DNA of 64,000 bases from Phytophthora sp. 'mugwort' (lineage: Eukaryota; Oomycota; Peronosporomycetes; Peronosporales; Peronosporaceae), in contig JAUCEF010000004.1 in assembly GCA_033558025.1 (NCBI GenBank), forward strand, positions 1,922,001 to 1,986,000. Reading direction: 5' to 3'. The position numbers and the translations under genes were made by a program. Each line of letters opens with the position of its first letter. Positions within the stretch are counted from its first letter, which is position 1. Below, in pieces: positions 1-10,861 of the stretch. Below the pieces are notes generated by a model. The model searched no databases. It saw nothing but the letters and a program-made list of their open reading frames with translations, and was not told the DNA's origin.

Positions 1-1038
1 CAAAAGTGGTGTCTTGCTGACTTCTTAGACGAATATCATCATTGGCCGACAGCCTTTGTTTTCTTGTGGAATGTGTGCAACGAGCTACAATCATTGCTTG
101 GTCCATATATACAAACGTGATATTCTTCAACTGTATCGACAATTGAGTCAGATCTTTCACCGAGGGTTCCCACATCCTGAAGCTGGTGGAATGAGTGTTG
201 CAACCCGTGATGTATCAGTACCTGTCTGTGGTGTGCTAGTTGGAAAAAGTGCACGCTTTTTCCCGAATCTTCGGATACAGGAATGGAATACCCTTCTGGC
301 ACCTGCACAAACAATGGATACACATCCTATGTGTGAGCTTGGATGCCCCCAGCACGTACTTCACTCGACACTCACAAGCTTCATATCACTCCGGCGTTGC
401 ATAATTCCAATCGTCCATGATGTGATGCTGCGGCTGTTCTTCGGTGACCCCATTATGGGATCCCAATTTTATTTCTCGAAGTCAACTGAACAATGCGTTC
501 GTAATTCATGTTTATCGTTTGAAACGGTGGAACACTGCTTATTTCCTGCCCGGCTTTGCCCGAGTATGTGGAAATCTCTTTGGGACACCGTGGAGCAAAG
601 CTTTTGCGAAGCATTTATAATGGAAGTTACTGTTGTTCCCCACCTTGCGCGATGTTCACGCTAGTTGGAGGCACGAGCATGGGGTGTTAATTCTCCTTTG
701 GAGAGTGCACACTGCTATTGTCTTTGACGCTACGTGGCGCCTATGTAATGACATCTACTTTCATGAAACAGAAGCACAGCAACCAAGCGTACCAAGCTTG
801 GTCAGCTCGTTTGGGCGACATTGTCAATTTATCTACCAATACTCAACAGAGTTGGGCATTGGGGAGATACAGTTGTCTCTATCCTCCAACGTCTGGGATT
901 TGACGCTCCCATGACGTTGAACGTACCTCCCCCTGAGCATCGAATATGGATCCCGCGTCCAGAGTCCAGTAATTATCCTATCTACGTAGCTAGCAGACCG
1001 AGAAGTCCTATAACCAGTAAATCAATTCTTTTCTATCT
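1..1038 (+). mobile_element. LINE copy 1, 3' part of ORF2 (enters from left edge)
   Basis: This is the 3' kilobase of a non-LTR retrotransposon and matches 21171-22206 almost base for base. It encodes the C-terminal part of ORF2, including a zf-RVT-like cysteine/histidine segment (C-V-R-N-S-C ... E-T-V-E-H-C ... C) around 500-570. Frames shift near 640-870, so the copy is not intact. It ends abruptly at 1038 against the 3' end of a gene B copy, without a poly(A) tail. The same junction is seen at 22206/22207 and, inverted, at 60918/60919. The rest of the element lies outside the window. Confidence 0.85.
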
Positions 1039-1095
1039 CTGTACGGCGGTGGGTGTGGTCTGGGCATTCCTTTCGGTGGTCTATACTATTGCTAG
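1039..1095 (+). pseudogene. 3' tail of a LINE-interrupted gene B copy
   Basis: The 57 bases from the LINE junction to the TAG stop are identical to the last codons of gene B (ending G-L-Y-Y-C). The upstream part of this gene copy is missing because the LINE sits here. The normal 3' flank and spacer of the array follow directly, so this is the truncated gene B of a unit preceding unit 1. Confidence 0.85.
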
Positions 1096-2136
1096 ATGGA
1101 TTCAAGTAACCTCGGATTACCTCAAATGGCTAGCAGCTTACATTGTCGCCGAGGGTAGATCGACGTCGTAGGGTTAGCTTGCTATACATGCTTCCTTTCG
1201 TTATGAAGTTCTGAATTTGGTTTTCGGTGGTCAATGACTAGCTAAAACAAGAAACTTATCGGGAATGATGCTACTAGCTCATGAGGCCAACGAAGTTTTG
1301 TTGATCCTCTTTCCGTGGAATTTAATTGACAATTACAGCCGACGTTTGTGATGTATCATGTTCCTTGCTTTATTCAAAACAAACAACTGTTTTTGTTTCT
1401 CGTTCTGATAATAGTGTGTAGACCGCATGATCAAGACACTATTGAGCATATTAAACTCCCGAATTATCGGCGGCAAGTACTACGTCCTTGACCCGTAGAC
1501 TATTTGCGTCCTATACTGTACCTTAGACGTTTTGGGCGAAAAATTGTCTTAAATCAGTTTTCATTTGGGTTATTAAAGTCACACCACGCGACTTTCACGA
1601 GCGCTGTGCTTGCGAGCTCGTGTGTAGAGGTCTACTAAACTGCATAAGAGCTTTGCTCTAATGCCTCATCAGAACAACAAAAGAGTTTCGTCAGCAGAGT
1701 AAACCTGCCGAAATGCTGTTCCATCCATAAACGTTACTTTTAATTGCGGCACCAGGTAGCGGTATTTTCTAGATGGTTGTTTTGCCTGTTCACCTCGGGA
1801 AGAACGAGTTCTAGTTCCTCATCTTGCTCTACTACTACTACTACTAGGTCGACCTCACCCCCATTACAGCGACTCCCGCACCTCAACTAACACGTGTACA
1901 AACATTGTGGTGATGCTTCAAAAAGGTCAAACATCCTAAAAATGGCCCGAAATCCCTATTGGACCAGAATTACAAAAATGTGCGCATAAGCAGACACAAC
2001 TTAACCTGCATTCGAAATACTGGTGCATGTTCAGCCCTAACTAGTGATATCACACGATAACGGAATCGAGGAAGTTGGAATTGATTCAAGTTTGGAAAGC
2101 AATGGTCGATCGACCCGTGCACTCCGTCACCAGCGA
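1096..2136. other. Array spacer (between convergent gene 3' ends)
   Basis: About 1.04 kb without a credible gene separates the stop of each B from the stop of the next A. Equivalent spacers are 3130-4168, 5162-6200, 7209-8250, 9259-10300, 11309-12350, 13359-14402 and a partial one at 15411-16167. They hold the 3' untranslated regions of both genes, AT-rich stretches and a short CTA microsatellite (about 1829-1847 here) that differs by one triplet among units. I see no RNA gene or origin-like structure. The only reading frames are short and are not shared by independent family members. Confidence 0.8.
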
Positions 2137-2391
2137 TTACCATCCGTAGCCAATGCCGCCGAAGCCACCCCAGCGTCCCCATGGTCCCCATCCGTAGCCC
2201 CCCCATCCCGGGAAACCCTTGTGCCACCACTCTTTCTTGCCGTTCTCGGCGTCCGCGCTCTCCTTGTCGACAGCAACAGCAAAGCTGGGCGTGTCAGCCG
2301 CTGCGAGAGCTCTCAGTGCAGACGGACCGGCAGCGGTAGCGACGCCGGCACCAGCGACGAGGGCGGTGACGACGAAAGTAGTGAGCTTCAT
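2137..2391 (-). CDS. Gene A, unit 1: small secreted Gly/Trp-rich protein (84 aa)
   Basis: No family is recognised. The first about 20 residues (M-K-L-T-T-F-V-V-T-A-L-V...A-T-A) form a clear signal peptide, so the product is probably exported. Residues 21-55 are an Ala-rich then charged linker containing D-K-E-S-A-D-A-E-N-G-K-K-E-W-W. Residues 56-84 are almost only Gly, Trp, Pro, Phe and Tyr, ending G-Y-G-W. There is no cysteine and no RXLR or LFLAK motif. An upstream in-frame Met would give 136 aa, but it would bury the signal peptide, so the start at 2391 is preferred. Divergent to gene B across 306 bp. This copy has Ala at residue 40 where units 2-7 have Pro. A role in the cell surface or in host contact is only a guess. 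Confidence 0.85.
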   Translation of the reverse strand: MKLTTFVVTALVAGAGVATAAGPSALRALAAADTPSFAVAVDKESADAENGKKEWWHKGFPGWGGYGWGPWGRWGGFGGIGYGW

Positions 2392-2697
2392 GTTCGTTGC
2401 GGAAACTGTGCGAAGTGAGGCAAGTTGGTTTGTGTGAACTGGTGACACAATGGTTCGTTCAGAGCTGGTTTTGATGGAACCTCTTCTTCGTCTTCTCCAA
2501 GACGGCGTCAATCTTGAGGATTGATTGAGTGCCGCCAACTCGAACATTTATGTAGTGCAAGAAAAGTCCTCGATTTCGCGGGTATTTGTTCGCTTGGATG
2601 AAAGATTTAACTTCCCTTGGAGGTGGAATCTTAGAACAGCCACAACTCCATTTGTTGCCAACATAACAAGTCGAGAATCAACACCACCATCACAGCC
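2392..2697. promoter_or_regulatory. 306 bp bidirectional promoter between genes A and B
   Basis: The two start codons face away from each other across exactly 306 bp in every unit: also 4424-4729, 6456-6761, 8506-8811, 10556-10861, 12606-12911 and 14658-14963. Both promoters must lie in this segment. A CTCCATTTGTTG stretch about 45 bp before the B start resembles the oomycete initiator (core TCATTYY), but this is a visual match only. A diverged version of the left half is recognisable at 47106-47160 upstream of an old B copy, which suggests the arrangement predates the array. Confidence 0.7.
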
Positions 2698-3129
2698 ATG
2701 AAGTTCAGCGTCTTCCTCGTCGCCATGATGGCCATTCTCGGTACTGTCGCCGCTGCTGACCAACCTGTCGTCAAGACTCCGACCGAAGCTCTCGAAAAGG
2801 TTCAAGCGTCTGCGTTACCCGATGGTGTCACGCTGATTGGAACTGCAGAGAAGATCGACCCTCCTGCTGGAGCTGCTACGACCATCGCGAAGGAAGCCCA
2901 CCAGGACGACGACAAGGAGCAGCTCGGTTTGGGCCTTGGCGGATGGGGACTCGGCGGTTGGGGTGGATGGGGCGGTTGGGGTGGCTTTGGCCCCTACCGC
3001 TTCGGCTTCTTGCACGGCGGCTACCCTGGCTGGGCGTATCCGTTGGGTTACTGGAACCTGTTCGGCGCTGGTCTGTACGGCGGTGGGTGTGGTCTGGGCA
3101 TTCCTTTCGGTGGTCTATACTATTGCTAG
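2698..3129 (+). CDS. Gene B, unit 1: secreted Gly/Trp/Tyr-rich protein (143 aa)
   Basis: The family is not recognised. Residues 1-20 (M-K-F-S-V-F-L-V-A-M-M...V-A-A-A) are a signal peptide with likely cleavage before D-Q-P. Residues 21-76 are a polar segment with P-T-E-A-L-E-K-V-Q and a D-D-D-K-E-Q run. From residue 77 the protein is Gly/Trp-rich: G-L-G-G-W repeats, then G-G-W repeats, then an aromatic stretch with Y-P-G-W and G-Y-W-N. Two cysteines occur near the end (C131 and the final C143). The lead and tail resemble gene A in design (signal, charged linker, Gly/Trp tail) though not in alignable sequence. Likely extracellular or wall-associated. This short form has two G-L-G-G-W blocks. 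Confidence 0.88.
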   Translation: MKFSVFLVAMMAILGTVAAADQPVVKTPTEALEKVQASALPDGVTLIGTAEKIDPPAGAATTIAKEAHQDDDKEQLGLGLGGWGLGGWGGWGGWGGFGPYRFGFLHGGYPGWAYPLGYWNLFGAGLYGGGCGLGIPFGGLYYC

Positions 3130-4168
3130 ATGGATTCAAGTAACCTCGGATTACCTCAAATGGCTAGCAGCTTACATTGTCGCCGAGGGTAGATCGACGT
3201 CGTAGGGTTAGCTTGCTATACATGCTTTCTTTCGTTATAAAGTTCTGAATTTGGTTTTCGGTGGTCAATGACTAGCTAAAACAAGAAACTTATCGGGAAT
3301 GATGCTACTAGCTCATGAGGCCAACGAAGTTTTGTTGATCCTCTTTCCGTGGAACTTAATTGACAATTACAGCCGACGTTTGTGATGTATCATGTTCCTT
3401 GCTTTATTCAAAACAAACAACTGTTTTTGTTTCTCGTTCTGATGATAGTATGTAGACCGCATGATCAAGACACTATTGAGCATATTAAACTCCCGAATTA
3501 TCGGCGGCAAGTACTACGTCCTTGACCCGTAGACTATTTGCGTCCTATACTGTACCTTAGACGTTTTGGGCGAAAAATTGTCTTAAATCAGTTTTCATTT
3601 GGGTTATTAAAGTCACACCACGCGACTTTCACGAGCGCTGTGCTTGCGAGCTCGTGTGTGAAGGTCTACTAAACTGCATAAGAGCTTTACTCTAATGCCT
3701 CATCAGAACAACAAAAGAGTTTCGTCAGCAGAGTAAACCTGCCGAAATGCTGTTCCATCCATAAACGTTACTTTTAATTGCGGCACCAGGTAGCGGTATT
3801 TTCTAGATGGTTGTTTTGCCTGTTCACCTCGGGAAGAACGAGTTCTAGTTCCTCATCTTGCTCTACTACTACTACTAGGTCGACCTCACCCCCATTACAG
3901 CGACTCCCGCACCTCAACTAACACGTGTACAAACATTGTGGTGATGCTTCAAAAAGGTCAAACATCCTAAAAATGGCCCGAAATCCCTATTAGACCAGAA
4001 TTACAAAAATGTGCGCATAAGCAGACACAACTTAACCTGCATTCGAAATACTGGTGCATGTTCAGCCCTAACTAGTGATATCACACGATAACGGAAGTCG
4101 AGGAAGTTGGAATTGATTCAAGTTTGGAAAGCAATGGTCGATCGACCCGTGCGCTCCGTCACCAGCGA

Positions 4169-4423
4169 TTACCAGCCGTAGCCAATGCCGCCGAAGCCAC
4201 CCCAGCGTCCCCATGGTCCCCATCCGTAGCCCCCCCATCCCGGGAAACCCTTGTGCCACCACTCCTTCTTGCCGTTCTCGGCGTCCGCGCTCTCCTTGTC
4301 GACAGGAACAGCAAAGCTGGGGGTGTCAGCCGCTGCGAGAGCTCTCAGTGCAGACGGACCGGCAGCGGTAGCGACGCCGGCACTAGCGACGAGGGCGGTG
4401 ACGACGAAAGTAGTGAGCTTCAT
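4169..4423 (-). CDS. Gene A, unit 2
   Basis: 84 aa copy with intact signal peptide and Gly/Trp tail. It differs from unit 1 by Pro at residue 40 and is the only copy with Ser instead of Gly at residue 14 in the signal peptide (V-A-S-A-G-V). It also carries a private silent change in the S-P-S-F region, so it has not been fully homogenised with its neighbours. Confidence 0.85.
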   Translation of the reverse strand: MKLTTFVVTALVASAGVATAAGPSALRALAAADTPSFAVPVDKESADAENGKKEWWHKGFPGWGGYGWGPWGRWGGFGGIGYGW

Positions 4424-4729
4424 GTTCGTTGCGGAAACTGTGCGAAGTGAGGCAAGTTGGTTTGTGTGAACTGGTGACACAATGGTTCGTTCCGAGCTGG
4501 TTTTGATGGAACCTCTTCTTCGTCTTCTCCAAGACGGCGTCAATCTTGAGGATTGATTGAGTGCCGCCAACTCGAACATTTATGTAGTGCAAGAAAAGTC
4601 CTCGATTTCGCGGGTATTTGTTCGCTTGGATGAAAGATTTAACTTCCCTTGGAGGTGGAATCTTAGAACAGCCACAACTCCATTTGTTGCCAACATAACA
4701 AGTCGAGAATCAACACCACCATCACAGCC

Positions 4730-5161
4730 ATGAAGTTCAGCGTCTTCCTCGTCGCCATGATGGCCATTCTCGGTACTGTCGCCGCTGCTGACCAACCTGT
4801 CGTCAAGACTCCGACCGAAGCTCTCGAAAAGGTTCAAGCGTCTGCGTTACCCGATGGTGTCACGCTGATTGGAACTGCAGAGAAGATCGACCCTCCTGCT
4901 GGAGCTGCTACGACCATCGCGAAGGAAGCCCACCAGGACGACGACAAGGAGCAGCTCGGTTTGGGCCTTGGCGGATGGGGACTCGGCGGTTGGGGTGGCT
5001 GGGGCGGTTGGGGTGGCTTTGGCCCCTACCGCTTCGGCTTCTTGCACGGCGGCTACCCTGGCTGGGCGTATCCGTTGGGTTACTGGAACCTGTTCGGCGC
5101 TGGTCTGTACGGCGGTGGGTGTGGTCTGGGCATTCCTTTCGGTGGTCTATACTATTGCTAG
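4730..5161 (+). CDS. Gene B, unit 2 (143 aa form)
   Basis: The protein is identical to unit 1, including the short form with two G-L-G-G-W blocks. One silent change in the Gly/Trp region (GGC for GGA) separates them at DNA level. Units 1 and 2 are the only copies lacking the 15 bp insertion. Confidence 0.88.
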   Translation: MKFSVFLVAMMAILGTVAAADQPVVKTPTEALEKVQASALPDGVTLIGTAEKIDPPAGAATTIAKEAHQDDDKEQLGLGLGGWGLGGWGGWGGWGGFGPYRFGFLHGGYPGWAYPLGYWNLFGAGLYGGGCGLGIPFGGLYYC

Positions 5162-6200
5162 ATGGATTCAAGTAACCTCGGATTACCTCAAATGGCTAGC
5201 AGCTTACATTGTCGCCGAGGGTAGATCGACGTCGTAGGGTTAGCTTGCTATACATGCTTCCTTTCGTTATGAAGTTCTGAATTTGGTTTTCGGTGGTCAA
5301 TGACTAGCTAAAACAAGAAACTTATCGGGAATGATGCTACTAGCTCATGAGGCCAACGAAGTTTTGTTGATCCTCTTTCCGTGGAACTTAATTGACAATT
5401 ACAGCCGACGTTTGTGATGTATCATGTTCCTTGCTTTATTCAAAACAAACAACTGTTTTTGTTTCTCGTTCTGATGATAGTGTGTAGACCGCATGATCAA
5501 GACACTATTGAGCATATTAAACTCCCGAATTATCGGCGGCAAGTACTACGTCCTTGACCCGTAGACTATTTGCGTCCTATACTGTACCTTAGACGTTTTG
5601 GGCGAAAAATTGTCTTAAATCAGTTTTCATTTGGGTTATTAAAGTCACACCACGCGACTTTCACGAGCGCTGTGCTTGCGAGCTCGTATGTGAAGGTCTA
5701 CTAAACTGCATAAGAGCTTTACTCTAATGCCTCATCAGAACAACAAAAGAGTTTCGTCAGCAGAGTAAACCTGCCGAAATGCTGTTCCATCCATAAACGT
5801 TACTTTTAATTGCGGCACCAGGTAGCGGTATTTTCTAGATGGTTGTTTTGCCTGTTCACCTCGGGAAGAACGAGTTCTAGTTCCTCATCTTGCTCTACTA
5901 CTACTACTAGGTCGACCTCACCCCCATTACAGCGACTCCCGCACCTCAACTAACACGTGTACAAACATTGTGGTGATGCTTCAAAAAGGTCAAACATCCT
6001 AAAAATGGCCCGAAATCCCTATTGGACCAGAATTACAAAAATGTGCGCATAAGCAGACACAACTTAACCTGCATTCGAAATACTGGTGCATGTTCAGCCC
6101 TAACTAGTGATATCACACGATAACGGAAGTCGAGGAAGTTGGAATTGATTCAAGTTTGGAAAGCAATGGTCGATCGACCCGTGCGCTCCGTCACCAGCGA

Positions 6201-6455
6201 TTACCAGCCGTAGCCAATGCCGCCGAAGCCACCCCAGCGTCCCCATGGTCCCCATCCGTAGCCCCCCCATCCCGGGAAACCCTTGTGCCACCACTCCTTC
6301 TTGCCGTTCTCGGCGTCCGCGCTCTCCTTGTCGACAGGAACAGCAAAGCTGGGCGTGTCAGCCGCTGCGAGAGCTCTCAGTGCAGACGGACCGGCAGCGG
6401 TAGCGACGCCGGCACCAGCGACGAGGGCGGTGACGACGAAAGTAGTGAGCTTCAT
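6201..6455 (-). CDS. Gene A, unit 3
   Basis: 84 aa, Pro at residue 40 and Gly at residue 14. This is the majority protein form, shared with units 4-7. The full reading frame and signal peptide are intact. Confidence 0.85.
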   Translation of the reverse strand: MKLTTFVVTALVAGAGVATAAGPSALRALAAADTPSFAVPVDKESADAENGKKEWWHKGFPGWGGYGWGPWGRWGGFGGIGYGW

Positions 6456-6761
6456 GTTCGTTGCGGAAACTGTGCGAAGTGAGGCAAGTTGGTTTGTGTG
6501 AACTGGTGACACAATGGTTCGTTCAGAGCTGGTTTTGATGGAACCTCTTCTTCGTCTTCTCCAAGACGGCGTCAATCTTGAGGATTGATTGAGTGCCGCC
6601 AACTCGAACATTTATGTAGTGCAAGAAAAGTCCTCGATTTCGCGGGTATTTGTTCGCTTGGATGAAAGATTTAACTTCCCTTGGAGGTGGAATCTTAGAA
6701 CAGCCACAACTCCATTTGTTGCCAACATAACAAGTCGAGAATCAACACCACCATCACAGCC

Positions 6762-7208
6762 ATGAAGTTCAGCGTCTTCCTCGTCGCCATGATGGCCATT
6801 CTCGGTACTGTCGCCGCTGCTGACCAACCTGTCGTCAAGACTCCGACCGAAGCTCTCGAAAAGGTTCAAGCGTCTGCGTTACCCGATGGTGTCACGCTGA
6901 TTGGAACTGCAGAGAAGATCGACCCTCCTGCTGGAGCTGCTACGACCATCGCGAAGGAAGCCCACCAGGACGACGACAAGGAGCAGCTCGGTTTGGGCCT
7001 TGGCGGATGGGGACTCGGCGGTTGGGGACTCGGAGGCTGGGGTGGCTGGGGCGGTTGGGGTGGCTTTGGCCCCTACCGCTTCGGCTTCTTGCACGGCGGC
7101 TACCCTGGCTGGGCGTATCCGTTGGGTTACTGGAACCTGTTCGGCGCTGGTCTGTACGGCGGTGGGTGTGGTCTGGGCATTCCTTTCGGTGGTCTATACT
7201 ATTGCTAG
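6762..7208 (+). CDS. Gene B, unit 3 (148 aa form)
   Basis: First copy of the long form. A 15 bp in-frame insertion near 7026-7040 adds one G-L-G-G-W block, giving three. The signal peptide keeps M-M-A-I-L as in units 1, 2 and 7. Confidence 0.88.
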   Translation: MKFSVFLVAMMAILGTVAAADQPVVKTPTEALEKVQASALPDGVTLIGTAEKIDPPAGAATTIAKEAHQDDDKEQLGLGLGGWGLGGWGLGGWGGWGGWGGFGPYRFGFLHGGYPGWAYPLGYWNLFGAGLYGGGCGLGIPFGGLYYC

Positions 7209-8250
7209 ATGGATTCAAGTAACCTCGGATTACCTCAAATGGCTAGCAGCTTACATTGTCGCCGAGGGTAGATCGACGTCGTAGGGTTAGCTTGCTATAC
7301 ATGCTTCCTTTCGTTATGAAGTTCTGAATTTGGTTTTCGGTGGTCAATGACTAGCTAAAACAAGAAACTTATCGGGAATGATGCTACTAGCTCATGAGGC
7401 CAACGAAGTTTTGTTGATCCTCTTTCCGTGGAACTTAATTGACAATTACAGCCGACGTTTGTGATGTATCATGTTCCTTGCTTTATTCAAAACAAACAAC
7501 TGTTTTTGTTTCTCGTTCTGATGATAGTGTGTAGACCGCATGATCAAGACACTATTGAGCATATTAAACTCCCGAATTATCGGCGGCAAGTACTACGTCC
7601 TTGACCCGTAGACTATTTGCGTCCTATACTGTACCTTAGACGTTTTGGGCGAAAAATTGTCTTAAATCAGTTTTCATTTGGGTTATTAAAGTCACACCAC
7701 GCGACTTTCACGAGCGCTGTGCTTGCGAGCTCGTGTGTGAAGGTCTACTAAACTGCATAAGAGCTTTACTCTAATGCCTCATCAGAACAACAAAAGAGTT
7801 TCGTCAGCAGAGTAAACCTGCCGAAATGCTGTTCCATCCATAAACGTTACTTTTAATTGCGGCACCAGGTAGCGGTATTTTCTAGATGGTTGTTTTGCCT
7901 GTTCACCTCGGGAAGAACGAGTTCTAGTTCCTCATCTTGCTCTACTACTACTACTACTAGGTCGACCTCACCCCCATTACAGCGACTCCCGCACCTCAAC
8001 TAACACGTGTACAAACATTGTGGTGATGCTTCAAAAAGGTCAAACATCCTAAAAATGGCCCGAAATCCCTATTGGACCAGAATTACAAAAATGTGCGCAT
8101 AAGCAGACACAACTTAACCTGCATTCGAAATACTGGTGCATGTTCAGCCCTAACTAGTGATATCACACGATAACGGAAGTCGAGGAAGTTGGAATTGATT
8201 CAAGTTTGGAAAGCAATGGTCGATCGACCCGTGCGCTCCGTCACCAGCGA

Positions 8251-8505
8251 TTACCAGCCGTAGCCAATGCCGCCGAAGCCACCCCAGCGTCCCCATGGTC
8301 CCCATCCGTAGCCCCCCCATCCCGGGAAACCCTTGTGCCACCACTCCTTCTTGCCGTTCTCGGCGTCCGCGCTCTCCTTGTCGACAGGAACAGCAAAGCT
8401 GGGCGTGTCAGCCGCTGCGAGAGCTCTCAGTGCAGACGGACCGGCAGCGGTAGCGACGCCGGCACCAGCGACGAGGGCGGTGACGACGAAAGTAGTGAGC
8501 TTCAT
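8251..8505 (-). CDS. Gene A, unit 4
   Basis: 84 aa, same protein as unit 3. The frame and signal peptide are intact. Confidence 0.85.
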   Translation of the reverse strand: MKLTTFVVTALVAGAGVATAAGPSALRALAAADTPSFAVPVDKESADAENGKKEWWHKGFPGWGGYGWGPWGRWGGFGGIGYGW

Positions 8506-8811
8506 GTTCGTTGCGGAAACTGTGCGAAGTGAGGCAAGTTGGTTTGTGTGAACTGGTGACACAATGGTTCGTTCAGAGCTGGTTTTGATGGAACCTCTTC
8601 TTCGTCTTCTCCAAGACGGCGTCAATCTTGAGGATTGATTGAGTGCCGCCAACTCGAACATTTATGTAGTGCAAGAAAAGTCCTCGATTTCGCGGGTATT
8701 TGTTCGCTTGGATGAAAGATTTAACTTCCCTTGGAGGTGGAATCTTAGAACAGCCACAACTCCATTTGTTGCCAACATAACAAGTCGAGAATCAACACCA
8801 CCATCACAGCC

Positions 8812-9258
8812 ATGAAGTTCAGCGTCTTCCTCGTCGCCATGATCGCCATTCTCGGTACTGTCGCCGCTGCTGACCAACCTGTCGTCAAGACTCCGACCGA
8901 AGCTCTCGAAAAGGTTCAAGCGTCTGCGTTACCCGATGGTGTCACGCTGATTGGAACTGCAGAGAAGATCGACCCTCCTGCTGGAGCTGCTACGACCATC
9001 GCGAAGGAAGCCCACCAGGACGACGACAAGGAGCAGCTCGGTTTGGGCCTTGGCGGATGGGGACTCGGCGGTTGGGGACTCGGAGGCTGGGGTGGCTGGG
9101 GCGGTTGGGGTGGCTTTGGCCCCTACCGCTTCGGCTTCTTGCACGGCGGCTACCCTGGCTGGGCGTATCCGTTGGGTTACTGGAACCTGTTCGGCGCTGG
9201 TCTGTACGGCGGTGGGTGTGGTCTGGGCATTCCTTTCGGTGGTCTATACTATTGCTAG
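8812..9258 (+). CDS. Gene B, unit 4 (148 aa form)
   Basis: Long form. The signal peptide has M-I-A-I-L rather than M-M-A-I-L, a change shared only with units 5 and 6. Its 3' flank carries a linked pair of variants (about 9354-9366) shared with units 1 and 7 but not with units 5 and 6. Confidence 0.88.
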   Translation: MKFSVFLVAMIAILGTVAAADQPVVKTPTEALEKVQASALPDGVTLIGTAEKIDPPAGAATTIAKEAHQDDDKEQLGLGLGGWGLGGWGLGGWGGWGGWGGFGPYRFGFLHGGYPGWAYPLGYWNLFGAGLYGGGCGLGIPFGGLYYC

Positions 9259-10300
9259 ATGGATTCAAGTAACCTCGGATTACCTCAAATGGCTAGCAGC
9301 TTACATTGTCGCCGAGGGTAGATCGACGTCGTAGGGTTAGCTTGCTATACATGCTTTCTTTCGTTATAAAGTTCTGAATTTGGTTTTCGGTGGTCAATGA
9401 CTAGCTAAAACAAGAAACTTATCGGGAATGATGCTACTAGCTCATGAGGCCAACGAAGTTTTGTTGATCCTCTTTCCGTGGAACTTAATTGACAATTACA
9501 GCCGACGTTTGTGATGTATCATGTTCCTTGCTTTATTCAAAACAAACAACTGTTTTTGTTTCTCGTTCTGATGATAGTGTGTAGACCGCATGATCAAGAC
9601 ACTATTGAGCATATTAAACTCCCGAATTATCGGCGGCAAGTACTACGTCCTTGACCCGTAGACTATTTGCGTCCTATACTGTACCTTAGACGTTTTGGGC
9701 GAAAAATTGTCTTAAATCAGTTTTCATTTGGGTTATTAAAGTCACACCACGCGACTTTCACGAGCGCTGTGCTTGCGAGCTCGTGTGTGAAGGTCTACTA
9801 AACTGCATAAGAGCTTTACTCTAATGCCTCATCAGAACAACAAAAGAGTTTCGTCAGCAGAGTAAACCTGCCGAAATGCTGTTCCATCCATAAACGTTAC
9901 TTTTAATTGCGGCACCAGGTAGCGGTATTTTCTAGATGGTTGTTTTGCCTGTTCACCTCGGGAAGAACGAGTTCTAGTTCCTCATCTTGCTCTACTACTA
10001 CTACTACTAGGTCGACCTCACCCCCATTACAGCGACTCCCGCACCTCAACTAACACGTGTACAAACATTGTGGTGATGCTTCAAAAAGGTCAAACATCCT
10101 AAAAATGGCCCGAAATCCCTATTGGACCAGAATTACAAAAATGTGCGCATAAGCAGACACAACTTAACCTGCATTCGAAATACTGGTGCATGTTCAGCCC
10201 TAACTAGTGATATCACACGATAACGGAAGTCGAGGAAGTTGGAATTGATTCAAGTTTGGAAAGCAATGGTCGATCGACCCGTGCACTCCGTCACCAGCGA

Positions 10301-10555
10301 TTACCAGCCGTAGCCAATGCCGCCGAAGCCACCCCAGCGTCCCCATGGTCCCCATCCGTAGCCCCCCCATCCCGGGAAACCCTTGTGCCACCACTCCTTC
10401 TTGCCGTTCTCGGCGTCCGCGCTCTCCTTGTCGACAGGAACAGCAAAGCTGGGCGTGTCAGCCGCTGCGAGAGCTCTCAGTGCAGACGGACCGGCAGCGG
10501 TAGCGACGCCGGCACCAGCGACGAGGGCGGTGACGACGAAAGTAGTGAGCTTCAT
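10301..10555 (-). CDS. Gene A, unit 5
   Basis: 84 aa majority form. Just 3' of the stop, the flank has the GCACTCC variant seen also in units 1 and 6, against GCGCTCC in units 2, 3, 4 and 7. Confidence 0.85.
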   Translation of the reverse strand: MKLTTFVVTALVAGAGVATAAGPSALRALAAADTPSFAVPVDKESADAENGKKEWWHKGFPGWGGYGWGPWGRWGGFGGIGYGW

Positions 10556-10861
10556 GTTCGTTGCGGAAACTGTGCGAAGTGAGGCAAGTTGGTTTGTGTG
10601 AACTGGTGACACAATGGTTCGTTCAGAGCTGGTTTTGATGGAACCTCTTCTTCGTCTTCTCCAAGACGGCGTCAATCTTGAGGATTGATTGAGTGCCGCC
10701 AACTCGAACATTTATGTAGTGCAAGAAAAGTCCTCGATTTCGCGGGTATTTGTTCGCTTGGATGAAAGATTTAACTTCCCTTGGAGGTGGAATCTTAGAA
10801 CAGCCACAACTCCATTTGTTGCCAACATAACAAGTCGAGAATCAACACCACCATCACAGCC

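Noticed and set aside
2137..2547. 136 aa version of gene A starting at an upstream in-frame Met
   Set aside because: It would bury a perfect signal peptide inside the protein, and unit 6 has a stop in this leader while the downstream frame is unchanged.
2137..3129. RXLR or Crinkler effector assignment for genes A and B
   Set aside because: No RXLR, dEER or LFLAK motif follows the signal peptide in either protein; only secretion is supported.
2837..3205. Overlapping frames of 108-127 aa on the opposite or shifted frame in each array unit
   Set aside because: They overlap genes A and B, lack protein-like features and persist only because units are near-identical. In the diverged copies at 44.5 and 47.4 kb the extra frames are not maintained as independent genes.
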